64,000 nt of DNA from VRUE01 sp963737575 (lineage in GTDB: Bacteria; Actinomycetota; Thermoleophilia; Solirubrobacterales; 70-9): positions 1 through 64,000 of the forward strand of contig CAVTTJ010000007.1 in the NCBI GenBank assembly GCA_963737575.1, given 5' to 3'. Positions 57,928 through 64,000 of this stretch are shown piece after piece. The position numbers and the translations under genes are program-made. Under the pieces are notes generated by a model. The model made no database searches. It saw only the letters and a list, made by a program, of their open reading frames with translations, and had not been told where the DNA came from. How positions within the stretch are numbered: position 1 is the first letter of the stretch; each line of letters starts with the position of its first letter.

Positions 57928-57976
57928 CTTCCGGTGGGAGGAATACGCGAATAGAGCGGGTTTCTCCCACCGGAAG
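57928..57976. repeat. 13-bp inverted repeat (hairpin C) in the purF-purN gap
   Basis: CTTCCGGTGGGAG (57928-57940) pairs perfectly with CTCCCACCGGAAG (57964-57976) around a 23-nt loop. The loop complement contains ATTCGCG, as in hairpins A and B of the purE-purB gap. It may be a terminator or a member of the same hairpin family. No U-tract follows. Confidence 0.7.
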
Positions 57977-58022
57977 GGATCGCACGCACCTGGGAGCGGA
58001 GCCGGGCGCTAGCGTCCCGACC

Positions 58023-58643
58023 ATGGCGGCGTCGTTCAAGCTCTGCGTCCTCGCCTCGGGCAACGGGTCCAACCTGCAGGCGATTCTCGACGGGGTCCAT
58101 GGACGCGACGGAGTCGAGGTGGTGGGCGTCGGCTCCGACAGGCCCGGCGCGCGGGCTCTGGATCGGGCGCGGGCGGCCGGGGTCGGGACCGCCGTCTTCC
58201 CCCGCGACGAGCACCCCGACCGCGAGGCGCGCGATGGCGCGATGGCGGATTGGATCGAGGGCCTCGGCGCCGACCTCGTCATCCTCGCCGGCTACATGCA
58301 GCTGCTGAGCGGGCCATTCGTCGCCCGTTTCCGCGGCCGCATCGTCAACGTGCACCCGGCGCTGTTGCCCTCCTTCCCCGGGCTCGACGCGATCGGCCAG
58401 GCGCTCGAGGCGGGGGTCGAGGTCACCGGGGTGACGGTCCACTTCGTCGACGAGGGTGTCGACACCGGGCCGGTGATCGCCCGGCGCGAGGTGCCGGTCC
58501 CACCGGACCGCGACCGCGCCGGGCTCGAGGCCGCCGTCCACGCCGTCGAGCACGAGCTCTACCCGGAGGCGATCCGCATGATCGCGCGGGGCGCGGTTAG
58601 GATCGATACGAGCGACCCGTCCGTCGTTCTCGTCGATGAGTGA
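58023..58643 (+). CDS. purN: Phosphoribosylglycinamide formyltransferase
   Basis: This 206-residue folate-dependent enzyme formylates GAR. The N-terminus has LCVLASGNGSNLQAILDG. The catalytic region is RFRGRIVNVHPALLPSFPGLDAIGQAL (Asn and His), followed by TGVTVHFVDEGVDTGPVIAR with the catalytic Asp. ATG 58023. It overlaps purH by 8 nt. Confidence 0.97.
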   Translation: MAASFKLCVLASGNGSNLQAILDGVHGRDGVEVVGVGSDRPGARALDRARAAGVGTAVFPRDEHPDREARDGAMADWIEGLGADLVILAGYMQLLSGPFVARFRGRIVNVHPALLPSFPGLDAIGQALEAGVEVTGVTVHFVDEGVDTGPVIARREVPVPPDRDRAGLEAAVHAVEHELYPEAIRMIARGAVRIDTSDPSVVLVDE

Positions 58644-60252
58644 CGCCCAAGCACAGACCACCGATGGAACCGCCAGCGACGGCGCGATCCGGGTGCGCCG
58701 GGCCCTGATCTCGGTCTCCGACAAGACCGGGGTCGCCGACTTCGCCAGGGAACTGGCGGCGGCCGGAGTCGAGATCCTCTCCACCGGCGGCACCGCCGAG
58801 GCGCTGCGCGCGGCCGGGGTCGAGGTGACCGACGTCTCCGAGTTCACCGGCCAGGAGGAGATCCTCGACGGCCGGGTGAAGACCCTCCACCCGCGCCTGC
58901 ACGCGGCGCTCCTCGCCCGCCGGGAGGACCCCGAGCACATGGCGACACTCGAGCGCGAGGGGATCGCGCCGATCGACCTCGTCTGCGTCAATCTCTACCC
59001 GTTCGAGGAGACGATCAAGGGCCACGAGGTCGAGCCCGACGTGGCGATCGAGAACATCGACATCGGCGGCCCGACGATGATCCGCGCCGCGGCGAAGAAC
59101 CATGCCGGGGTCGCGGTCGTCGTCAAGCCGGAGTCCTATGACGCGGTCTGCGCCGAGCTCGAGGAGACGGGGGGCGAGATCTCCTCCTCGACCCGCCACT
59201 GGCTCGCCAACGAGGCCTTCGCTCAGACCGCCCGCTACGACGCCGCGATCAGTCGCTGGTTCTCGCTCTCCTACGAGGACTTCCCCGAGCACCTCGCGAT
59301 CGCGCTCGAGAAGGAGCTCGACCTCTCCTACGGCGAGAACCCCCACCAGCGGGCGGCGCTCTACTCCGAAGTCGGCGCCCGCAGCCACGCGCTCTCGGGG
59401 ATCTCGAAGCTCCACGGGCGCGCGCTCTCCTTCAACAACGTCCTCGACCTCGACTCGGCGCGGGCCCTCACCGACGACCTCGACGGCCCCGCCTGCACGA
59501 TCGTCAAGCACAACAACCCCTGCGGGGCCGCGATCGGCGAGGACGCCCTCGACGCCTACCGCCGGGCGCTGGCCTGCGACCCGCTCTCGGCCTTCGGCGG
59601 GGTGATCGCGATCAACCGGCCGATCGGCGTCGAGCTGGCCGAGGCGCTGCACGAGAACTTCGTCGAGGTCCTGATCGCGCCCGCGTTCGAGGACGGCGCG
59701 CTGGAGGTTCTGCAGCAGAAGGAGGCGATCCGGATCCTCTGCGACGAGGAGCGGCGACAGTCGAACTCCGGCGAACGCGACATCAAACGGGTCCGCGGCG
59801 GCCTCCTCGTCCAGGACCGCGACGGCAATCCGGAGCCGCGCGAGCTGATGGAGGTGGTGACGAAGACGGAGCCGACCGAGGACCAGTGGGCCGACATGTG
59901 CTTCGCCTGGACCGTCGTCCGCCGCGTCCGCTCGAACGCGATCGTCCTCGGCCGCGAGGGAGCGACGCTCGGGATCGGCGCCGGGCAGATGAGCCGAGTC
60001 GACTCGGTCCGGCTCGCGGTCGAGAAGTGCCGCGACGCCCGCGGCGAGGAGGCCGAAGGGCTGCTCGCGGGCTCGGCCGTCGCCTCGGATGCCTTCTTCC
60101 CCTTCGCCGACGGTCCCGAGCTGGCGATCGAGGCCGGCGCCACCGCGGTGATCCAGCCCGGCGGCTCCAAACGCGACGCCGAGGTGATCGAGGCCTGCGA
60201 CGCCGCCGGCGTGACGATGGTCTTCACCAAGCACCGCCACTTCCGGCATTGA
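58636..60252 (+). CDS. purH: Bifunctional AICAR transformylase/IMP cyclohydrolase
   Basis: This 538-residue enzyme performs the last two steps to IMP. The N-terminal cyclohydrolase has RALISVSDKTGVADFARELA, GGTAEALRAAGVEVTDVSEF and DGRVKTLHPRLHAALLARR. The transformylase has the KHNNPCGAA motif (residue about 293) and ends GGSKRDAEVIEACDAAGV. ATG 58636 lies inside purN, implying coupling. It closes the purine cluster. Confidence 0.97.
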   Translation: MSDAQAQTTDGTASDGAIRVRRALISVSDKTGVADFARELAAAGVEILSTGGTAEALRAAGVEVTDVSEFTGQEEILDGRVKTLHPRLHAALLARREDPEHMATLEREGIAPIDLVCVNLYPFEETIKGHEVEPDVAIENIDIGGPTMIRAAAKNHAGVAVVVKPESYDAVCAELEETGGEISSSTRHWLANEAFAQTARYDAAISRWFSLSYEDFPEHLAIALEKELDLSYGENPHQRAALYSEVGARSHALSGISKLHGRALSFNNVLDLDSARALTDDLDGPACTIVKHNNPCGAAIGEDALDAYRRALACDPLSAFGGVIAINRPIGVELAEALHENFVEVLIAPAFEDGALEVLQQKEAIRILCDEERRQSNSGERDIKRVRGGLLVQDRDGNPEPRELMEVVTKTEPTEDQWADMCFAWTVVRRVRSNAIVLGREGATLGIGAGQMSRVDSVRLAVEKCRDARGEEAEGLLAGSAVASDAFFPFADGPELAIEAGATAVIQPGGSKRDAEVIEACDAAGVTMVFTKHRHFRH

Positions 60253-60276
60253 GGCCGGCCACCCGGCGAGTGGCGA

Positions 60277-61002
60277 TCAGGCCGCGGCGCGCTGCGCCGA
60301 GCAGGCGTGAAGGACGTGGTCGCATACCTCCCGCGGCGTATCGACCGCGACCAGCATCTCCTTGTCGGCGGTCGAGATCAGGCCGTCGTCCTCCAGCGAG
60401 TCGTCGACCCACTCGAGCAGCGGCCGCCAGTGGTCGGTGTCGACGAGGATCGTCGGGAAGTGCGCAGCCCGTCCGGTCTCGATCAGGTTGAGGCTCTCGA
60501 ACATCTCGTCGAGCGTGCCGAAGCCGCCCGGGAAGATGACGAAGGCGCGCGCGTAGCGGACGAACATCAGCTTGCGGGCGAAGAAGTAGTGGAAGTTGAG
60601 CGCCAGATTCGCGTAGGGGTTCGGCTGCTGCTCGTGCGGCAGCTCGATGTTGAGGCCGACCGAGCGACCGCCGGCCTCCGCCGCCCCCCGGTTGGCGGCC
60701 TCCATCAGGCCGGGCCCGCCGCCGGTGATCACGGTCAGCCCGCTCCCCGCCAGCAGGTCCGCCGTCTCGCGGCAGAGCTCGTACCAGCGGTGCCCCTCGG
60801 GCACCCTTGCCGAACCGAAGATCGAGACGCCGTCCTCGATCTCGCGCAGGGCATCGAACCCCATCTCGACCTCGGCCCTGATCCGGTCGAGGCGCCGGTC
60901 GTCTTCGGCCTCGACGTCGACAGGGGAGCGCAGCAGCTCCTGATCGTCCCTGGGCAAGTGCCCCAGTAGAACACAAGCGGAGGCGAAGCGGCGCTCGGGC
61001 AC
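60277..61002 (-). CDS. LOG family protein (TIGR00730-like)
   Basis: This 241-residue protein has the LOG/lysine-decarboxylase-like Rossmann fold: GVSIFGSARVPEGH near residue 56, TVITGGGPGLMEAANRGA near residue 87, and the signature VIFPGGFGTLDEMFE near residue 157. Family enzymes release free cytokinin-type bases or hydrolyse nucleoside monophosphates. Standing next to purH it could process purine nucleotides, but that is only contextual. The start at 61002 is the furthest upstream supported. Confidence 0.88.
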   Translation of the reverse strand: MPERRFASACVLLGHLPRDDQELLRSPVDVEAEDDRRLDRIRAEVEMGFDALREIEDGVSIFGSARVPEGHRWYELCRETADLLAGSGLTVITGGGPGLMEAANRGAAEAGGRSVGLNIELPHEQQPNPYANLALNFHYFFARKLMFVRYARAFVIFPGGFGTLDEMFESLNLIETGRAAHFPTILVDTDHWRPLLEWVDDSLEDDGLISTADKEMLVAVDTPREVCDHVLHACSAQRAAA

Positions 61003-61057
61003 GGAACGGCGCGCAGCGAGATCGGCGTCGCTCCACCACCCGCCCGCACGAACCGGA

Positions 61058-61549
61058 CTATTTGGCGAGCTGGTACACCGGGGCGCCGGGCTGGTACTTC
61101 GGGGTGCCCCCGCTCACACCGCCGCCGGGACTCTTCACGACCACGCAGACCGCGGTGACGGTCATCGTCACTCCAGCGGGAAAATATGAGTGGGCGGTGG
61201 CCGCCCAGCCGGTCCGCAGAGGGCTTGGTCCGCTGTCGTTGACGGAGCCCTGTTCCTCGTTGCTCAGCGTCGCTCCGCCGCCGATCGCGTAGGCGCCCCG
61301 AGGACAGTTGGCGGTCACGGTGGCGGGGCCATCACCGGGTCGGATGTCTGCCGTCGTCGCCTGGTACTTCACGTTGGCGAGCGCCGCGGCGCTGACGCCG
61401 GTGAGGGTCTGCTCCTTGATCTGCTTGCCTATGAGGGAGTTCGGCTTGATGCGATTGGGCGGAACCGTCTTTGGCTTGATCCGGTTGCCGGGCAGCGAGC
61501 TCGACTCGATCTGCTTTCCGTTGATCTTCCCGGCGGTGTAGACAGAGCC
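61058..61549 (-). pseudogene. 5'-truncated secreted repeat protein
   Basis: The frame opens right after a TGA at 61550-61552 with no start codon: it reads GKINGKQIESSSLPGNRIKP, NRIKPNSLIGKQIKEQTLTG, then ALANVKYQATTADI and a C-terminal domain ending APVYQLAK. The repeats match the style of the protein at 6617-7285, but the expected signal peptide is absent: tRNA-Lys begins 21 nt upstream. A GTG at 61372 could start only the last 104 residues. Probably a remnant. Confidence 0.6.
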
Positions 61550-61570
61550 TCACAGGGCGACGAACACCTA

Positions 61571-61644
61571 TGCCCCCGGCGGGATTCGAACCCGCGCCGC
61601 GCGGCTTAAAAGGCCGCCGCTCTAACCAACTGAGCTACAGGGGC
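61571..61644 (-). tRNA. tRNA-Lys (anticodon TTT)
   Basis: A 74-nt cloverleaf on the minus strand has acceptor GCCCCTG/CGGGGGC with one wobble pair, D-arm GCTC/GAGC, anticodon arm GCGGC-CTTTTAA-GCCGC (anticodon TTT), T-arm GCGGG-TTCGAAT-CCCGC and discriminator A. CCA is not encoded. Confidence 0.95.
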
Positions 61645-61684
61645 GAGGCGTTCATGGTACGTGGGCCGGCGATCGCAGGAAGGT

Positions 61685-62661
61685 TCAGGAGAGGTCGGGG
61701 AGCCCCTCCTCGGGGGTCGAGGCCTCTGCGTGGGTGCGGCGCGGGATGCGCCCGGCGCGGCGGGCGGCGTGGCCGGCCTCGACGGCGCCGCGCAGGGCGG
61801 CGGCCATCGCGCTCGGGTCCTCGGCGCCGAAGATCGAGCTTGCCGCCATCACCGCGTCGCAGCCGAGCTCCATCGCGAGCGCCGCGTCGGAGGCCGTGCC
61901 GATGCCGGCGTCGAGGACGACCGGCACCGCGGCGCGCTCGGCGATGATCGCGATGTTGTACGGGTTGCGGATCCCCGCGCCGGAGCCGATCGGCGAGCCG
62001 AGCGGCATCACCGCGGCGCAGCCGGCCTCCTCGAGGCGGCGGGCGAGGATCGGGTCGTCATTGGTGTAGGGGAGGACGGTGAAGCCCTCGGCGATGAGGG
62101 TCTCGGCGGCGTCGAGGAGCTCGACCGCGTCGGGGTAGAGGGTGCGGTCGTCGCCGATCACCTCGAGCTTGACCCAATCGGTGCCGAAGGCCTCGCGGGC
62201 GAGCCGCGCGGTGCGGACCGCGTCGCGGGCCGTGAAGCACCCGGCCGTGTTGGGCAGGGCGTCGAGGCCGAGCCGCTCGAGGACATCGAGGACCGAGCCC
62301 CTGGCGTCGGGGTCGATCCGGCGCAGCGCGACGGTGACGATCTCGGCCCCCGAGGCGATCAGCGCCGACTCCATCTGCTCCAGCGAGCGGAACCCGCCCG
62401 TCCCGGCGATCAGCCGCGAGCCCCACTCGCGGCCGGCGAGCTCCCAGGTCTCGGCTCCCCCCTGGATCGCGGCCAGGACCTCGACCTGCTGGCCCTCGGC
62501 GAGCGCGGTATCTGCCCAACCCGCACGCGGGGGACGACCTCGCCGTCGAGGGCGACGGCGACACCGCGCGCCTCCGGCTCGGCGCCGCTCTCGCGCACCG
62601 CGTCGGCGAGCGTCGCGCCGTCGGCGAGCTCGCGGGAGCTCCCGTTCAGCTCGACCCTCAC
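61685..62661 (-). CDS. thiG: Fused ThiS-ThiG (sulfur carrier plus thiazole synthase), one frameshift
   Basis: From GTG 62661 the ThiS domain reads VRVELNGSSRELADGATLAD and RGVAVALDGEVVPR. Near 62525 the frame shifts by one base, then continues WADTALAEGQQVEVLAAIQGG, the ThiS end. With no stop codon it runs on as ETWELAGREWGSRLIAGTGGF, the ThiG start. ThiG core motifs follow: VKLEVIGDDRTLYPD (catalytic Lys in VKLEV), VMPLGSPIGSGAGIRNP and PVVLDAGIGTASDAA. It forms the thiazole ring of thiamin. Fused ThiS-ThiG proteins are known elsewhere. GTGA overlap with thiO. Confidence 0.85.
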
Positions 62662-63764
62662 GAGACCCCCTCCGCGACCCCGGTCGCGAGGGCGCCGGCG
62701 ATCGCCTCTGCCGCGAGCGGCGCCATCAGGATCCCGTTGCGGAAATGGCCCGTCGCCCAGAGCAGCCCCGGGACCGGGCTCGCACCGACGCGGGGAAGGT
62801 TGTCGGGGGTTCCGGGCCGCAGGCCGGCGGCGGCCTCGAGCAGCTCCATCTCGGCGACGTCGGGGAGCAGCCGGTAGGCCTCGCGGAGGAGCTCGTGGAT
62901 GGCCCCGGCCGTGACGCTGGTGTCGAATCCCTGCTCCTCGACCGTCGCCCCGACGATCAGGCGGCCGTCCCCGCGCGGGACGAGATAGACCCGCTCGGAG
63001 GCGAGGATCCGCTCGCACGGCGGCGGCTCGCCGCCGCGCGGCCCGAGCTCGAGGACCTGCCCCTTGACCGGGCGGACGGGCGGACGTCCCGCCTCAGGGA
63101 GCCAGGCGCTCTCGGCGGCGAATGCCCCGGTGGCGAGGACCACCGAGTCCGCCGCCAGCTCGGCGCCGTCGGAGAGGCGGAGCCCGGCGAGCCGGCCGCT
63201 CTCGAGGACGGCTGTCTCCACCTCGACCCCGAGCCGCAGCTCGACCCCCTCGGCCTCGAGCGCCGCCAGCAGCGCGGCGCTCAGCGCCCGGGGGTCGATC
63301 GCCGCCTCGCCGGCAGCCAGCACGCCGCCGTTGAACGACGGGGTCAGCGCGGGCTCGAGCTCACGGCAGCGCCGCGGCGAGAGCCACTCCGCCTCGAGGC
63401 CGAGCGAGCGCTGCAGGTCGTGGATCCGCCGCATTTCCGCCGCCTCGTCGCGGTCGAGAGCGACGTGCAGGGCGCCGGTGCGCTCGTAGCCGGTCCCCCT
63501 CCCCGTGGCAGCCTCCAGCTCGGCGACGAACTCGGGGTAGAGCTCGGCGGCTGCGAGGGTCATCTGCAGCAGCTCGGGCTCGCCAAAGGTCAGCTCGCCG
63601 ACCGGCGCCAGCATCCCGGCCGCGACCCGCGTCGCCCCGGCGGGCGGCCGCAAGCGCTCGAGGAGCGCGACGCTCGCGCCGCGCTGGGCCGCGCGCCAGG
63701 CACAGCTGAGGCCGATGACGCCGGCGCCGACCACGATCGCATCGAAACTCCGCTTTTCGCTCAA
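62658..63764 (-). CDS. thiO: Glycine oxidase ThiO
   Basis: This 368-residue FAD oxidase supplies dehydroglycine for the thiazole step. The FAD motif IVVGAGVIGLSCAWRAAQRG is at the N-terminus. GRGTGYERTGALHVALDRDE and the C-terminal AAAGLRPGTPDNLPRVGASP and TGHFRNGILMAPLAA fit the ThiO branch of the DAO family. TTG 63764 lies 5 nt after GGAGG at the end of the TPP riboswitch. It is first in a unit with thiSG. Confidence 0.93.
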   Translation of the reverse strand: MSEKRSFDAIVVGAGVIGLSCAWRAAQRGASVALLERLRPPAGATRVAAGMLAPVGELTFGEPELLQMTLAAAELYPEFVAELEAATGRGTGYERTGALHVALDRDEAAEMRRIHDLQRSLGLEAEWLSPRRCRELEPALTPSFNGGVLAAGEAAIDPRALSAALLAALEAEGVELRLGVEVETAVLESGRLAGLRLSDGAELAADSVVLATGAFAAESAWLPEAGRPPVRPVKGQVLELGPRGGEPPPCERILASERVYLVPRGDGRLIVGATVEEQGFDTSVTAGAIHELLREAYRLLPDVAEMELLEAAAGLRPGTPDNLPRVGASPVPGLLWATGHFRNGILMAPLAAEAIAGALATGVAEGVS

Positions 63765-63768
63765 CTTG

Positions 63769-63868
63769 CCTCCGCCGGCATTACCCGGATCAGGTCACAC
63801 GGTCGGTGGCCTCGATGCCACCCTCTCAGCCTCGGGGCCAAACTCGACCCCACCGGCTCCCGTTCCCC
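63769..63868 (-). promoter_or_regulatory. TPP riboswitch (THI element)
   Basis: On the minus strand upstream of thiO the conserved THI-box parts appear in order: GGGAGCC, then GGCTGAGAGGG (pyrimidine-sensor arm), then GACCTGATCCGGGTAATGCC (pyrophosphate arm), and the closing GGCGGAGG. The closing GGAGG also serves as the thiO ribosome binding site, so TPP binding probably blocks translation initiation. Confidence 0.93.
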
Positions 63869-63913
63869 ACCGATGCTACCCCTCCGAGGGCCCGCTCAAG
63901 CCATAATCGAAAC

Positions 63914-64000
63914 ATGAGCCTGGCACCGCCGGAGGCGATCGGCCCACTGCGACGGGAGCGGCTGCGCACCGCGCGGCTCTACTTCGTCTGCGAGGCGCTG
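63914..64000 (+). CDS. thiE: Thiamine-phosphate synthase ThiE (3'-truncated by window edge)
   Basis: Only the first 29 residues are in the window: ATG 63914, then SLAPPEAIGPLRRERLRTAR and LYFVCEAL. The RLYFVxxxL-type first strand is typical of ThiE, which joins the pyrimidine and thiazole halves of thiamin. Position divergent from thiO-thiSG supports the call; the catalytic residues are beyond the edge. Confidence 0.65.
   Translation, partial: MSLAPPEAIGPLRRERLRTARLYFVCEAL

Overview
The window is a high-GC (about 70%) bacterial chromosome segment with many GTG and TTG starts, tightly overlapping genes, an hspR-type dnaK cluster, an F420-type luciferase-like enzyme, Ino1-dependent inositol lipid genes and secreted proteins with lineage-specific repeats. 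Together these suggest an actinobacterium of the Thermoleophilia (Solirubrobacterales-like). The phylum is well supported; the order is an inference.

Layout. 1-3.9 kb: a partial TetR gene divergent from a short-chain dehydrogenase (SDR), a frameshifted second SDR, and tRNA-Val, whose 5' 40 bp is repeated 1.18 kb away across a decayed nucleotidyl cyclase. 3.9-13.3 kb: mixed accessory genes (amine oxidase, deacetylase, GFA protein, VOC protein, PadR regulator, secreted proteins), a tRNA-Glu with an abnormally long D-loop, an SDR and a CDF metal exporter. 13.3-21.7 kb: lysS-prmC-lgt-argF leftward, then rightward an EEP phosphohydrolase, a Lys-rich protein whose frame breaks at a run of nine A, rlmD and an LLM oxidoreductase. 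21.7-27.3 kb: a leftward inositol-lipid cluster (PAP2, CDP-alcohol phosphatidyltransferase, Ino1, a GT4-fragment/PHP fusion, a uracil-DNA-glycosylase-like protein), with an alpha/beta hydrolase upstream. 27.3-42 kb: nth, cytochrome c, a secreted nuclease-like protein, then dnaK-grpE-dnaJ-hspR, a DrrAB-like ABC exporter, clpB and a cell-wall hydrolase pair. 42-60.3 kb: a purine biosynthesis supercluster (purD, E, B, C, S, Q, L, F, N, H; purM not seen) interrupted by a P450, a cupin and a tandem family of four secreted proteins with a calcium-loop motif. 60.3-64 kb: a LOG-like protein, tRNA-Lys, and the thiamin genes thiO and fused thiS-thiG behind a TPP riboswitch, divergent from thiE.

How it works together. 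The purine genes cover most steps from PRPP to IMP. The dnaK cluster is a chaperone operon with its own repressor. The thiO-thiSG unit makes the thiazole half of thiamin and is read out by the riboswitch, whose last bases contain the ribosome binding site.

Caution. At least a dozen single-base indels break otherwise convincing genes, most of them apparent one-base deletions and several in homopolymers. Some may be real decay (the cyclase island), but sequencing or assembly error is a strong alternative, and broken genes are flagged individually.
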